A stretch of 64,000 bases of DNA from Thermaerobacillus caldiproteolyticus (GTDB taxonomy: Bacteria; Bacillota; Bacilli; Bacillales; Anoxybacillaceae). The stretch's first letter is position 1. Each line of letters opens with the position of its first letter. The stretch lies in NCBI RefSeq assembly GCF_013761245.1, contig NZ_JACDUT010000011.1, positions 40,717 through 104,716 on the forward strand, written 5' to 3'. This document shows, piece by piece, positions 34,588 to 44,594 of this stretch. Below the pieces are notes generated by a model, which saw only the letters and a list, made by a program, of their open reading frames with translations, did not search any database and was not told where the DNA came from. The translations under genes were made by a program, and so were the position numbers.

Positions 34588-34614
34588 GCCTGAGGGATTC
34601 CCTTAGGCCGTTTT
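34588..34614 (+). terminator. Weak terminator inside sulfur operon
   Basis: GGCCTGAGGGA pairs with TCCCTTAGGCC, then GTTTT only. It may give partial termination between sfnB-like and ssuB. Confidence 0.6.
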
Positions 34615-34801
34615 AAACAAAGCGCCCTGTGGCACTTCATTCTCATGGGAATTTTTTCTACAAAACATTGAACAGAAGTGAAGCCCCCAACTGTAAAAAA
34701 GACAGGTTTCCATGGGCTGTGCAAAAACGAAAGTAAACAGTTCATGTGTTATTCTCTGGTGTTACAGCCCTCTATGTGTTAAGCGAGATGATTTTCTTTT
34801 A

Positions 34802-35105
34802 GCGATTTCAGACCATTGCGAGCCGAGTAAACAAATTGAGTCCGCAAATTATTGAGGTGGCAACCACCATTAAGCAAATGTCCACTGGAGACCAGTTGGT
34901 CGTGGAATCGATTCAAGAAACATCCAAAACGACAAAAGGGGTGACTTCAGCGACACAGGCAGTTGCTGTAATGAACGAGCAACCGTTCGATTCCATCCGG
35001 GAGATCGAAACCATCTTCGAGCACGTAAATGAAATGACTGAATCGTTTGGTGCTGCGGTAAACAAGTTTCAGTATGAACCGAGTTTTTCTGTTTATTTTT
35101 CCTAA
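34802..35105 (+). pseudogene. Methyl-accepting chemotaxis protein C-terminal fragment
   Basis: The plus strand reads FQTIASRVNKLSPQIIEVAT, TTIKQMSTGDQLVVESIQET, TTKGVTSATQAVAVMNEQ and ESFGAAVNKFQ before the stop. This is the end of a chemoreceptor signalling domain (heptad-rich, E-Q-methylation-like sites, tail V-x-x-F). The sensory and HAMP parts are missing, and the hairpin tip is lost or shifted. It lies in the 660-bp gap between sfnB-like and ssuB. Confidence 0.6.
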
Positions 35106-35222
35106 CAAGCAGTTGATTAAAAGAAGTATAGCGCTGTCTATAGAACGTTCGTCAATTGTTTCTGTTCAGATCATCCGCCATATTCCGCAAAATGGCACAA
35201 TCAGAATTAGGAGGAATGGGTA

Positions 35223-35981
35223 TTGGGTATAAAGTCTATAGGTTCCCATTTGCAGGTAAAAGGTGTTAGAAAACAGTTTGGTAATGTCGAAGTGCTGAAA
35301 CGGTTGGATTTAGAAATCAAACCGGGGGAATTTGTTTCCATCGTCGGGCGCAGCGGCTGCGGCAAAAGCACGCTGTTGCGTCTGCTTGCTGGACTTGATG
35401 TTCCGACAGAAGGGGAAGTCCTTTTAGATGAAGAGAGAGTCAGGGGAATTCATCCGGATACTAGGATCTTGTTCCAAGATGCCAGATTGCTTCCGTGGAA
35501 AAGCGTCATTGCCAATGTACAAATTGGTGCAAGAAACGGAGACAAAGCTAGAGCGGAGGAAGCTCTGCGATTGGTGGGACTGGAACATAAAGCCAAAGAA
35601 TGGCCTAGCGTGTTATCCGGAGGACAGCGTCAGCGCATCGCTCTGGCGAGAGCACTAGCAGGTTCTCCACGTCTTCTTCTGTTGGATGAGCCGCTCAGCG
35701 CATTAGATGCGCTGACACGCATCGAAATGCAGGAGCTGATCGAACGGATTTGGCAGGAACAGCAGTTTTCAGCCATTCTGGTAACACACGACGTCAGTGA
35801 GGCAGTTGCACTAGCAGATCGCATCGTCCTCATCAAAAACGGCGCGATTGCAATCGATATACCGGTACATCTACCTCGACCGAGGGAAAGAAACAGTGAT
35901 TTCGCTTACTACGAAAAACTGATTCTCGATCATCTCATGGAGCGGGGGGCTCCCGCATCCGTATTGGCAGTCTCTCCCTAA
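35223..35981 (+). CDS. ssuB: Aliphatic sulfonate ABC transporter ATPase, SsuB type
   Basis: 252 residues from TTG 35223 with AGGAGG 8 bases upstream; an ATG at 35216 is in another frame. ABC ATPase motifs are complete: Walker [18 protein letters not shown]-loop [14 protein letters not shown] (the RLLPW variant typical of sulfonate/taurine/nitrate importers), signature [16 protein letters not shown], Walker [13 protein letters not shown] and H-loop LVTHDVSEA. It powers the importer formed with the next two genes on the inner face of the membrane. The order B-A-C differs from E. coli ssuEADCB. Confidence 0.92.
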   Translation: MGIKSIGSHLQVKGVRKQFGNVEVLKRLDLEIKPGEFVSIVGRSGCGKSTLLRLLAGLDVPTEGEVLLDEERVRGIHPDTRILFQDARLLPWKSVIANVQIGARNGDKARAEEALRLVGLEHKAKEWPSVLSGGQRQRIALARALAGSPRLLLLDEPLSALDALTRIEMQELIERIWQEQQFSAILVTHDVSEAVALADRIVLIKNGAIAIDIPVHLPRPRERNSDFAYYEKLILDHLMERGAPASVLAVSP

Positions 35982-36035
35982 ATAATCATTTTCAAACGTT
36001 TCATATCATTACCGAATGAAAGAGGGATCTTCACG

Positions 36036-37028
36036 ATGATTTCAAAGATATATAAAGTCGCCTTCATTTTTCTGATCGTTGCCGCAATTGGGATTCTCAG
36101 CAGCTGCAACCGCTCGGCTTCCACAGCGTCAGAAGTGAAAACCGTAAAACTCGATTACGCTTACTACAATCCAGTTAGTCTAGTATTGAAAGAAAAGAAA
36201 TGGTTGGAGGATGAACTGCAGAAGGACGGCATCGAAGTCGAATGGGTTTTCAGTGCTGGAAGCAATAAAGCGTTAGAGCTATTGAACAGCAAGAGCATCG
36301 ATTTCGGTTCGACAGCAGGCTCCGCTGCTCTGCTCGGAAAGGCGAATGGAAACCCGATCAAATCGATTTATGTTTATTCCAAACCTGAATGGACAGCATT
36401 GGTTGTACGTGCGGGTTCCCCTATAGAAAAGGTAAAAGATTTAAAGGGGAAAAAAATCGCTGTCACACGTGGAACGGATCCTTACATCTTTTTGCTACGG
36501 GCGTTGGATACTGCGGGATTGAGCGAAAAAGACGTGGAAATCGTTCAGCTGCAACACCCTGACGGTAAAACTGCCCTAGAAAAAGGAGATGTGGATGCAT
36601 GGGCAGGACTTGATCCATATATCGCACAGACGGAGATAGAGAAGCACTCTAAGCTGTTTTTCCGCAACGCGGATTGGAATACGTATGGATTCCTGAATGT
36701 CAGGGAAGCCTTCGCGAAAGACCATCCTGAGATTGTGGAAAAAGTGCTGAAAGCTTATGAAAAAGCTAGAAAATGGGCGATCGAGAATCCGGACGAATTT
36801 GTGAAAATCGTGGCCGCGGAAAGCAAACAGAGCGAAGAAGTCACAGCCAAAGTGCTCAGCCGTACAGATTTGACCAACCCGGTCATCGGCGAAGTCCACA
36901 AGCAGACAATTGAAGCGGCTGGTGAAATCTTGCTGAAAAGCGGCGTCATTGACAAATCCGTGGATATAAAGAAAACGATCGACGATTTAATCGATCCGCA
37001 GTATATAAAACATATCGACAAGAATTAA
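36036..37028 (+). CDS. ssuA: Aliphatic sulfonate-binding lipoprotein, SsuA type
   Basis: 330 residues with a lipoprotein signal (IFLIVAAIGILSSC, Cys25). The mature protein follows the SsuA/TauA fold: VKLDYAYYNPVSLVLKEKKW, GSNKALELLNSKSIDFGSTA, IKSIYVYSKPEWTALVV, VKDLKGKKIAVTRGTDPYIF, and a C-terminal helical part. It captures sulfonates or related organosulfur compounds outside the cell for the SsuB-SsuC importer. It lies 54 bp after ssuB and 13 bp before ssuC, so the three form one transport unit. The ligand cannot be set by eye. Confidence 0.9.
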   Translation: MISKIYKVAFIFLIVAAIGILSSCNRSASTASEVKTVKLDYAYYNPVSLVLKEKKWLEDELQKDGIEVEWVFSAGSNKALELLNSKSIDFGSTAGSAALLGKANGNPIKSIYVYSKPEWTALVVRAGSPIEKVKDLKGKKIAVTRGTDPYIFLLRALDTAGLSEKDVEIVQLQHPDGKTALEKGDVDAWAGLDPYIAQTEIEKHSKLFFRNADWNTYGFLNVREAFAKDHPEIVEKVLKAYEKARKWAIENPDEFVKIVAAESKQSEEVTAKVLSRTDLTNPVIGEVHKQTIEAAGEILLKSGVIDKSVDIKKTIDDLIDPQYIKHIDKN

Positions 37029-37041
37029 GGGGGGATTGCGG

Positions 37042-37839
37042 TTGCGTCAATGGAACAAAAATTTTGTGATCACCGGAATGGGTCTCATCGTTCCAATATT
37101 TATTGTAATCTTGTGGCAGATTTCTTCGATTAACGGTTGGATCGCCGCAAATATCATGCCTTCCCCTTTGAAAATCGTTTCCACCATTGTGGATTTGTTT
37201 CGCGAGGGCGAACTTCTAGAACATGTCGGAATTACATTATACCGGGTAAGCATGGGATTTCTGCTCGGTACGGCTCTAGCTTTATTGTTTGGAGTGTTGA
37301 ACGGATATTTTCGTACAATTCGATATTTGTTAGATCCTCTTATTCAAGCGTTGCGCAATATCCCTTCCTTGGCCTGGGTGCCGCTGTTTATTTTATGGAT
37401 GGGCATTAGTGAGACTTCAAAAATATCATTAATTGCTTTGGGCGTCTTTTTCCCGGTTTATCTAAATTTAGTGTCCGGCATTCAAGGAGTGGATCGCAGG
37501 CTACTGGAAGTGGGGTGGGTGCACGGTTATCAAGGTTGGAGATTGATTCGCCATTTTTTTCTTCCGGCGGCCCTTCCTTCTTTCATTGTCGGACTACGAA
37601 GCGGTCTAGGATTAGGATGGATGTTTGTCGTAGCTGCAGAGATTATGGGGGCAAGCAAAGGATTGGGGTTTCTTCTGACTGATGGTCAAACGACGGGGCG
37701 TCCGGCGATCATCATTGCCAGCATTCTATTGTTTGCGTTGCTTGGAAAATTGACCGATTATCTTCTGGAGCTGGCAGGACGCCGAATTCTCCGTTGGCAA
37801 GATAGCTACGAATCGTTTGGAAGGAGAAAAGCATTATAA
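37042..37839 (+). CDS. ssuC: Aliphatic sulfonate ABC transporter permease, SsuC type
   Basis: 265 residues from TTG 37042, chosen because AAGGGGGGA ends just before an upstream TTG at 37036, which would be too close. Six membrane helices and the binding-protein-dependent transport motif (VGWVHGYQGWRLIRHFFLPA) that docks the ATPase are present, followed by LRSGLGLGWMFVVAAEIMGA typical of SsuC/TauC. It forms the membrane channel of the importer. It is the last gene of the ssuE-sfnG-sfnB-ssuBAC operon; no terminator is visible close behind it. Confidence 0.92.
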   Translation: MRQWNKNFVITGMGLIVPIFIVILWQISSINGWIAANIMPSPLKIVSTIVDLFREGELLEHVGITLYRVSMGFLLGTALALLFGVLNGYFRTIRYLLDPLIQALRNIPSLAWVPLFILWMGISETSKISLIALGVFFPVYLNLVSGIQGVDRRLLEVGWVHGYQGWRLIRHFFLPAALPSFIVGLRSGLGLGWMFVVAAEIMGASKGLGFLLTDGQTTGRPAIIIASILLFALLGKLTDYLLELAGRRILRWQDSYESFGRRKAL

Positions 37840-38311
37840 ATACGACAAGAGGCAAAAATATTTGGACAGTCTGAAAGTGGGATTAATGTTCAGTCTACTG
37901 TTAATATTAGGATTACCAAAATCTCTAATGATATTACTAGGTGTTGGCGAGTGGGACTTTTTAGGCTCTTCAACGTTTTATACTCAATCCAAAACATTTT
38001 ATTCTGGTGGAGAAGACCTTCTAAATCAGAAGAAGACATCACTTTTAACGATACAGTAGCTTCTTTTGAACTATCTAGTAAGGGAGGAACATGTGCAGTA
38101 ACGTTCAATGTTCGAAGTTTTGTTGATGGAAATAGAAAAATTAACAAATCCATCATATAGTGCTTATACAGAGTGGTATGATTAATAAAGGGGAAATTTT
38201 TTCATCCAATAGAGTAGGGGAAGCTATCTCTGACCACTCTTCTTATAGAGTTCATACGCACGGATCTTCGCATACAGCTCTTCCCGCTAATCCTTGCCGG
38301 GAGCAGTATAG
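37840..38311. other. Region with no recognised gene
   Basis: Overlapping short open frames exist, but none has both a ribosome site and protein-like composition. A terminator-like hairpin follows at 38312. Confidence 0.4.
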
Positions 38312-38358
38312 AAAGACTGATTTCTCTATTAAATTAAGGGGAGGAATCAGTCTTTTTT
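38312..38358 (+). terminator. Terminator with long loop
   Basis: AAAGACTGATT pairs with AATCAGTCTTT, followed by further T; the loop is about 22 bases. Confidence 0.7.
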
Positions 38359-38505
38359 GTGTAAAAAATATATTCAGATTTGTTATTGGACTTAATAAAT
38401 CATGTTTTCCTGATGCTACCTCTAAATTAGCCTGTCCTTTCTATGTTAAAATCATTAAAAAATCGAGTACATACTAATTTTTAATTTAAGGAGGTTCATA
38501 CAAAA

Positions 38506-38670
38506 TTGGATGATAAAAAGAAACAGATCCAAAAACAGATCCAAAAAAAGTATAGGGAGATAAAACAGCAAGGAAAAGAAGATGAAAATACTAGTAAAAA
38601 AGAAGTGTTTATTGTTGTTGCTATCGTTGTTTTATTTATTCTACTGAATTCCCTTTTCAAATCATTCTAA
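38506..38670 (+). CDS. Small single-pass membrane protein, hypothetical
   Basis: A 54-residue frame starting at TTG 38506, with AAGGAGG 11 bases upstream. The first 35 residues are highly charged and repeat KKQIQKQIQKK, then EVFIVVAIVVLFILLNSLF forms a single membrane helix close to the C-terminus. The composition, a basic/acidic cytosolic arm plus a tail anchor, is like small sporulation or stress membrane peptides. I do not recognise a family. The strong ribosome site argues it is real. It is flanked by a terminator and an IS remnant. Confidence 0.5.
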   Translation: MDDKKKQIQKQIQKKYREIKQQGKEDENTSKKEVFIVVAIVVLFILLNSLFKSF

Positions 38671-38702
38671 ATAGTTTTTTATTCTATAAAGATGGTGTTG
38701 TA

Positions 38703-39180
38703 AAGCTAGAGTAAAAACTCGAAGTTATGCATAAGAGTGCAGCATAACACATGCAGTAAATATCGCTGAAATTCATACCATCGCGGCTGTTCCAGAGCGT
38801 CATTTTTTAGATCATTAAATATCCATTCTATCTCATAGCGAAGCCCAAACAGCCATCGGTCAAACCTCGTCTTCAAAAAGTATAGAAAGAACCAGTCCAT
38901 AGGTATTTTTCTATTCCTCGTTGTTGCGACGGTTGATGGGGGAAATCAATAGGATTTCTGATTGTTCTTCTGTCTGACGGGCCTTTTCGCTGTCATATGC
39001 AGCATCGCCTAGTGTTCATTTGATTCTCCGCTTCGGCAAAGAAGAAAGCAGTTCTGGAGCCACTGCGGCATTATTCCGATTTGCCGTTGTGCCAACACAG
39101 AGATAAGATGATTCCCTTGACAGCGGTACAGAGATGAATCTTATATCCTTTAAACCAATGGTATCGGTTAATCATACTTA
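38703..39180 (-). pseudogene. IS4/IS5-type transposase remnant
   Basis: The minus strand gives, in shifting frames, WFKGYKIHLCTAVKGI, APELLSSLPKRRI, GDAAYDSEKARQTEEQSE, LISPINRRNN, and LRYEIEWIFNDLKNDALEQP with the tail CTLMHNFEFLL. This is the second half of a DDE transposase (K-G-Y-K, G-D-x-x-Y-D, and the E-region). Several frameshifts and stops are present. Its tail matches the remnant at 9725-10061, so both come from one IS type. Confidence 0.7.
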
Positions 39181-39284
39181 TTCACCTATCTTTAATTTTA
39201 CAGAGTAAAGACCGACCTCTTTTGCCATTGAATTTATTAAACTATCGAATCCTGTTAGTTGAAAATATTTGTAGTTCCATTAGA

Positions 39285-39797
39285 TTAGCTGAGGATTTTA
39301 TAATAGAAAATAGTTGCATGCAATTCGCCACTTGCAGATTTCGCATAGTTAGGAATCCGTCCAGCCTGAATATAACCTATTGAAGCATAAAGATGATTAG
39401 AAGGGTCTCCTTCCCTTGTATCGAGAACTAATAATGACCTCCCCTCCTGTTTTGCTCTTTCTTCAGCCTTTTGCATTAGTGAACGACCAATGCCATTCCG
39501 TCGATAATTAGGATGTGTCATTAATTTTGCGATTTCGGCTCTATGACCACCGTTCTGTTTAGTACATAAATGCAACTGTACACTTCCGACGATCTGATTG
39601 TTTATTTTAGCGACAAATAGAATCACTTCAGGGGTTAATACGTTTTCCCAATATTTTTTAGCATCTGAAAGTTTTAATGGTGGTAAAAAGCCAATCGACG
39701 CACCGTCTTCTACTACCTGTATCAGAAGTTCCGAAAGCTCATCAATATGTTCTTCAATTGATTTTAATTGTTCAATTTTCACATCACTAACCAACAT
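39285..39797 (-). CDS. GNAT-family N-acetyltransferase
   Basis: About 170 residues. The acetyl-CoA-binding core is clear: VILFVAKINNQIVGSVQLHL, IAKLMTHPNYRRNGIGRSLM (the R-R-x-G-I-G loop), ERAKQEGRSLLVLDTREG, and HLYASIGYIQAGRIPNYA. It transfers an acetyl group to an unknown small molecule or protein in the cytoplasm. The start is uncertain among a GTG, two ATGs and a TTG in succession after GAGGTG; ATG 39797 gives a workable spacing. It is isolated between IS remnants, so recent acquisition is possible. Confidence 0.85.
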   Translation of the reverse strand: MLVSDVKIEQLKSIEEHIDELSELLIQVVEDGASIGFLPPLKLSDAKKYWENVLTPEVILFVAKINNQIVGSVQLHLCTKQNGGHRAEIAKLMTHPNYRRNGIGRSLMQKAEERAKQEGRSLLVLDTREGDPSNHLYASIGYIQAGRIPNYAKSASGELHATIFYYKILS

Positions 39798-39984
39798 CAT
39801 CACCTCAAATTAGTTAAGCTATCTTCTTTAATTTAATACGAAGAATTTTTTTCTCACAACAACAATGTTAGATATTATTACAAGCACCATATGAATTACT
39901 GCTCTTTAATGAAACAATGATAATCATATTGAAAATTTAGCAAGATGAATGTTTTCATAAGTATCATTCACCTCAAAGGAGAAA

Positions 39985-40905
39985 GAAGATAGTGGCATAT
40001 CTTTAATATTCTGCTTGGTGGATTCATTTCCTCGTTTATCCACGAATCAAAATCGAGCCAAATAGTTCTCAAGGTACTTACTTGCAGCATCTTTAAGCGT
40101 TCACTCCATTGTTTTAAACGACTGTGAACACCGTTCACAGCCTGAATGTGGTAGCTGCCCTTAATGGCGTGCGTACCGTTAGACTTGATGAGATAATGCT
40201 TCAAGACTTTCTCTTTTGCGTAAATCTTAATAAGTTCTCCAAGCATTTGTAACCAATACATTATCGCTATGAAGTTTAGAGATGATGGCTTTGTCCTCTT
40301 GAGTTTTTAACCCATACAAGTCACTTTGGATACCGTGGATGTGGCTCGGTCACGAGCCGCAAGAACACTAATACCTCGATGTTTTGATTTACCACGCGTT
40401 GGCGAGACTTGCGAGCTGTAACATCATGTTTGCCTTTTTGGGAGTAAGAAAGTAGGTTTCATCCACTTCAACGATACCTTCAAATTGCTCGAAGTCTATT
40501 TGTTTTAACGCATTGAGCAGCTTGTAAAAAGCGTAACTCAAGTAACCCCTACGATTTCGGCAGATTTTCGTAGAGAATATCCCTTAATCATAAGCAATCC
40601 ACTCATTGTTTTTACGAGTGCGATAGAGAGCAGTATGTGGCATATCAATTAAACGTTTTGCGACAACACTTGCATTTATAGCGTTGGCGACCATTGTATT
40701 TCCCGAAACGGACAACGAACTCACTTGCACAATGAGGACATTCAACTCCTCCTTGAAGCGAATTTCATGCAATTTATCAATCAGCCGGTCACCGACAGAA
40801 CATAGCGTTTAAGCCATTGCTCGGCTTCCTTTTTTTGCGTAGGATCAATGTGCCTAAGAATTTAAGCAAGTTGTTGAATAACTTACTTATGCCCCTGCTA
40901 ACCTC
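39985..40905 (-). pseudogene. IS1595-family transposase remnant
   Basis: On the minus strand: FLRHIDPTQKKEAEQWLKRY, then a zinc ribbon VECPHCASEFVVRFGKYNGR...CKCCRKTF, EGIVEVDETYF with a following QKGK (the IS1595 catalytic start), and near the end NGTHAIKGSYHIQAVNGVHS (the conserved H-x-Q-x-V-N-x-x-H-S block). These are spread over three frames with several stops, so the gene is dead. Confidence 0.8.
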
Positions 40906-41463
40906 CTCGAAGCGTTCGTGTTCATTGGTTATAACATATTTTAGAAAAATAATTGCCTTTAACAGAATCTAACTAAACGATGCTCCATTAACGGCATATG
41001 GTGGCGATGATCCCATCACTGCTTTAAAAAACTGCTCCCGAACCTTCGAGGCATGTCTATAGCTGCCATGAATGATTGTTTATTTCCTTATATTTTCATC
41101 GTATGAGCTGGTATTGTGTCATCGACGTGTGAACATCTCCAACTCTATATATCTGAAATAATTGCTCTTTGGTTATGGGGATAGCCTAATCATTTCTTGA
41201 ATTGAATGGAGAATGTCGATACTCGTGTAATGATCGTTGGAGGGAGTGGCGATTTTTCGAGAGGTTTTGATACAGCCGAAGATATAAATGCTTACTATCT
41301 AACTATACAGGTGGTATTTGGACAAATCGGGTTGATCGAATGGCTCCTTTATTTCAGAAAAGAAAATAATATTTTTTGAATAACTTCACTATTATGGTCC
41401 GCTTATCTATAAGTTCATGTTAAATGCTATATCCTTTATAAACTTCTGGCGCTTCTTATAGTC
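40906..41463. other. Intergenic stretch, no recognised gene
   Basis: A short open stretch around 41220-41375 (GGSGDFSRGFDTAEDINAYY...) looks protein-like but has no start, ribosome site or family match. Otherwise nothing is seen. Confidence 0.35.
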
Positions 41464-41464
41464 T

Positions 41465-41508
41465 CAAACATGGCATCTATATTTTACAGATGCCATGTTT
41501 GTTTTTTA
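41465..41508. terminator. Terminator hairpin between debris and argS
   Basis: CAAACATGGCATCT (41465-41478) and AGATGCCATGTTTG (41488-41501) are perfect inverse copies; six T follow on the plus strand. The plus orientation is stronger, though argS ends toward it on the minus strand. Confidence 0.8.
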
Positions 41509-41526
41509 GGATGTTCCCGCTCTTGC

Positions 41527-43215
41527 CTACATTTGTTCCGGCGTCTCAATTCCTAATAGCCGTAATCCTTCTTTTAATACAATGGCTGCCGCCTGAACCA
41601 AGGCAAGGCGCGAGTTCAGTTCTTCATCTTTGACAAGGATTTTTGTGTGGGCGTAATAGCTGTTAAACGCTTGGGCCAAATCGATGACATATTTAGCAAT
41701 CAAAGAAGGATCGAGATGTTCGTACGCTTTTTCAATCACACTCGGGAAGGAAGCAAGCAGTTTGACAATTTTCCAACTTTCTTCTGTAGTTAGTCCGTGA
41801 ATGGTGTTTGTCACTGCTGTTTGAGCGTTTCGAAGAATGGAACAGGATCTTGCGTACGTATATTGCACATATGGCCCTGTTTCGCCTTCGAATTTCAGCA
41901 TGTCTTCAAGTGAAAATTCAATATTGTTCGTTCGTTCATGTTTTAAATCATAAAAGATGACCGCGCCAACACCGACTTGGCGTGCCACTTCTTCTTTGTT
42001 TTCTAAACCTGGGTTTTTTGCTGCGATATTTTGTTTTGCCAGCGCGATCGCTTCCTTGAGGGCATCTTCAAGCAAAATCACGCGGCCTTTTCTCGTTGAC
42101 ATCTTTTTGCCGTCCTTTAACATGAGACCAAAAGGGACGTGAACCATCGTTTTTGCCCAATCGAAACCAAGCTTTTCGAGCACGGAGAACACTTGTTGAA
42201 AATGAAGGCTTTGTTCACGTCCGACGACATAAAGGGCTTTAGCAAACTGGTATGTTTCATAACGGTAAACTGCTGCCGCTAAATCACGAGTTGCGTATAA
42301 TGTCGCTCCGTCTGATTTTTTAATGAGGCAAGGCGGCAATTCTTTTTCGTCAAGCCGAACAACCATCGCCCCATCCGATTCGCTTAATAAATTTTGTTCC
42401 TCAAGCAAATGCACAATGTGCTCCATTTTGTCATTGTAAAATGCTTCTCCGTTGTAGGAGTCAAACGAAACACCCAGCAATTCGTAGATGCGGGAGAAGT
42501 CTTTTAAAGACTCATCACGAAACCATTTCCAGATCCGGTGTGCTTCCTCGTTACCGTCTTCCAGCTTTTTAAACCATGCCCGTCCTTCACTTTCAAGCTG
42601 TTTGTCTGTTTCTGCCTCTTCATGAAATTTTACGTAGAGGCTGAACAGCTCCTTAATGGGATTTTCTTTAATTTTGCTTTCATCGCCCCATCGTTTATAA
42701 GCAGCAATTAATTTGCCGAATTGTGTGCCCCAGTCGCCTAGATGATTAATTCTTACTGCCTTGTAGCCGCATTTTTCGGCGATGTTGGCGATGGCGCTTC
42801 CGATAACGGTGGAGCGGAGATGTCCCATGGAAAACGGCTTGGCGATGTTCGGTGAAGAAAAATCAAGGACAATTGTTTGTTCTTTCCCAAACGATAAATC
42901 GCCATAATGGCTGCCTTGTTGTAAAATGGCTTCAACGACTTGCTTGCTGACAGCAGCTTTGTCTAAAAAGACATTTACATAAGCACCTTTTGCTTCGACC
43001 TTCTCAAATAATGGATCATTCATTTTTACGGCAAACTCTTCAGCGATGAGAGCAGGAGACTTTCGAAGCGTTTTTGCCAGCGTAAAGCAAGGAAATGCTA
43101 AATCTCCATGAGATGCATATTTTGGAGTTTCAATCAGTTCATATGCTTGTTGTTCCGTAAGCTGTTCGTCAAGTGAATCAGCGATGCGTTTGGCAAAATA
43201 GACCTTATAGTTCAT
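41527..43215 (-). CDS. argS: Arginyl-tRNA synthetase
   Basis: 562 residues, class I synthetase that charges tRNA-Arg in the cytoplasm. An N-terminal Add-1 domain (residues 1-100) is followed by the HIGH-type motif in DFSSPNIAKPFSMGHLRS, the Rossmann domain (INHLGDWGTQFGKLIAAYKR), the KMSKS variant KDGKKMSTRKGRVILL, and the C-terminal anticodon-binding helices. The length fits the Bacillaceae enzyme. The ATG at 43215 has GAGGAGG upstream. A T-box leader lies directly ahead, so it is induced by uncharged tRNA. A decayed argS fragment at 31165-31360 indicates a former paralogue. Confidence 0.96.
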   Translation of the reverse strand: MNYKVYFAKRIADSLDEQLTEQQAYELIETPKYASHGDLAFPCFTLAKTLRKSPALIAEEFAVKMNDPLFEKVEAKGAYVNVFLDKAAVSKQVVEAILQQGSHYGDLSFGKEQTIVLDFSSPNIAKPFSMGHLRSTVIGSAIANIAEKCGYKAVRINHLGDWGTQFGKLIAAYKRWGDESKIKENPIKELFSLYVKFHEEAETDKQLESEGRAWFKKLEDGNEEAHRIWKWFRDESLKDFSRIYELLGVSFDSYNGEAFYNDKMEHIVHLLEEQNLLSESDGAMVVRLDEKELPPCLIKKSDGATLYATRDLAAAVYRYETYQFAKALYVVGREQSLHFQQVFSVLEKLGFDWAKTMVHVPFGLMLKDGKKMSTRKGRVILLEDALKEAIALAKQNIAAKNPGLENKEEVARQVGVGAVIFYDLKHERTNNIEFSLEDMLKFEGETGPYVQYTYARSCSILRNAQTAVTNTIHGLTTEESWKIVKLLASFPSVIEKAYEHLDPSLIAKYVIDLAQAFNSYYAHTKILVKDEELNSRLALVQAAAIVLKEGLRLLGIETPEQM

Positions 43216-43234
43216 GTTTCCTCCTCCTTTGAAT

Positions 43235-43478
43235 TAAACAAAAAAGCCCGTCTCTTGATAGAGACGAGCTCGTCACCCGCGGTACCACTCTGATTGTTCG
43301 ATATGAACCAGCTTTTGTTGTTAACGAGGGAGTTCCCCGGCCAGTCCTACTGACCAATCAGCGTTCAGACAAGCATCTCCGAAGGGCGTTTCATTATATA
43401 GTCCACATCAGGCTTCCACCATCCCTGACTCGCTGGAGCTTTCTATATAACTACTCTCTTCGTCATCGAATTGGGTAT
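43235..43478 (-). ncRNA. T-box riboswitch of argS
   Basis: On the minus strand the leader ends with AGAGTGGTACCGCGGGT, the T-box sequence that pairs with the tRNA acceptor end, followed by the terminator GCTCGTCTC/GAGACGGGC with six T. A stem-I region (GACGAAGAGAGTAG ... CGCCCTTCG) is at the 5' side. The specifier is expected to be an Arg codon; CGC in AAACGCCC is a candidate, not proven. Confidence 0.92.
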
Positions 43479-43491
43479 TGACTTTTTTAGT

Positions 43492-43519
43492 ATTATAATC
43501 TTTTTTCCGGATTTTTCAA
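43492..43519 (-). promoter_or_regulatory. Promoter of argS T-box leader
   Basis: On the minus strand TTGAAA (43514-43519) and TATAAT (43492-43497) are 16 bp apart, just upstream of the T-box. It overlaps the end of the murG-like gene region. Confidence 0.7.
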
Positions 43520-43520
43520 G

Positions 43521-44594
43521 TTACTTTTTGCTTGATTCGTTAATCAATGCAAGGAGTTTGTTTAACGCATCGTTTGCCTCGGACTTATTCATATTATCAA
43601 TGTATTTCTGTCTGCCTCGGTATAAATGATAAATGGCTTTTAATAACGATTCGTTTGTCAGTTCTTCTTCCAACAGTACTTCGGCGTATCCCGATTTTTG
43701 AAAGGAACGGGCATTTAAAATTTGGTCACCGCGGCTTGCCCCTTTCGGAAGGGGAATGAGAAGCATCGGCTTTCTCAATGTAAGAAATTCAAAAATCGAG
43801 TTTGATCCGGCGCGTGATAACACGATGTCCGCCATCGCCATCAGATGAGGCAGTTCTTCGTGGACATACTCGAACTGTTTATATCCTTTTTCATTCGCAA
43901 ATTGAGCGTCGACATTTCCTTTTCCGCAAATATGAGCAATTTGGAAATCCGAAAGAAGTGTTTGTAGATTGGCACGCAATGCGTCATTAATGCGTTTTGA
44001 CCCTAAACTTCCACCCATGACAAGAAGAACGGGCTTTCCTTTTTGAAACTGACAATACTCAAATCCTTGATTAGCGTCTCCCTTTTTTAATTCTTCGCGC
44101 ACGACCGCTCCTACGTATACACCTTTATGTTCCTTGACATGACGGAGCGTTTCTGGAAATGTAACACATATTTTTGTCGCAAACGGCATCGCGATTTTGT
44201 TGGCAAGTCCCGGTGTAATATCGGATTCGTGAATGATGGTAGGAATGCCATTTAACCAAGCTCCGATGATTACGGGGACAGAGACAAATCCGCCTTTGGA
44301 AAACACGATGCTTGGCTTTTCTTTTTTCATAATTTGGTACGCTTGAAGCGTTCCTTTGATGACTTTGAACGGGTCCTTAAAATTGTTCCAATCGAAGTAG
44401 CGGCGTAATTTTCCAGTTGAAATAGGAAAATACGGAACATCTTTCACTTGAGAAACAAGTTCTCGTTCGATACCGTTATGTGAACCGATATAGGAAATAT
44501 CCCAACCTTGTTCTTTCAGTTTGGGGATGAGTGCTAAATTGACGGTTACATGCCCGGCTGATCCGCCGCCGGTAAGGAGAATTTTTTTGTTCAA
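43521..44594 (-). CDS. MurG-like N-acetylglucosaminyltransferase
   Basis: 357 residues from TTG 44594, chosen because AGGTGAT lies 5-8 bases upstream; the frame extends further but without a ribosome site. GT-B fold of the MurG family: [20 protein letters not shown] (glycine loop, with S-A in place of the T-G of canonical MurG), [53 protein letters not shown], and [20 protein letters not shown]. MurG makes lipid II on the inner face of the membrane. The divergent glycine loop and location outside the mur/fts cluster suggest the second MurG-type paralogue known in Bacillaceae rather than the essential one. Confidence 0.88.
   Translation of the reverse strand: MNKKILLTGGGSAGHVTVNLALIPKLKEQGWDISYIGSHNGIERELVSQVKDVPYFPISTGKLRRYFDWNNFKDPFKVIKGTLQAYQIMKKEKPSIVFSKGGFVSVPVIIGAWLNGIPTIIHESDITPGLANKIAMPFATKICVTFPETLRHVKEHKGVYVGAVVREELKKGDANQGFEYCQFQKGKPVLLVMGGSLGSKRINDALRANLQTLLSDFQIAHICGKGNVDAQFANEKGYKQFEYVHEELPHLMAMADIVLSRAGSNSIFEFLTLRKPMLLIPLPKGASRGDQILNARSFQKSGYAEVLLEEELTNESLLKAIYHLYRGRQKYIDNMNKSEANDALNKLLALINESSKK

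Noticed and set aside
34641..34800. S-box or T-box leader before ssuB
   Set aside because: None of the conserved blocks of either class is present.
37951..38160. Open frame after ssuC reading SKSEEDITFNDTVASFELSS
   Set aside because: No start with ribosome site, and overlapping frames on both strands look equally good; no family recognised.
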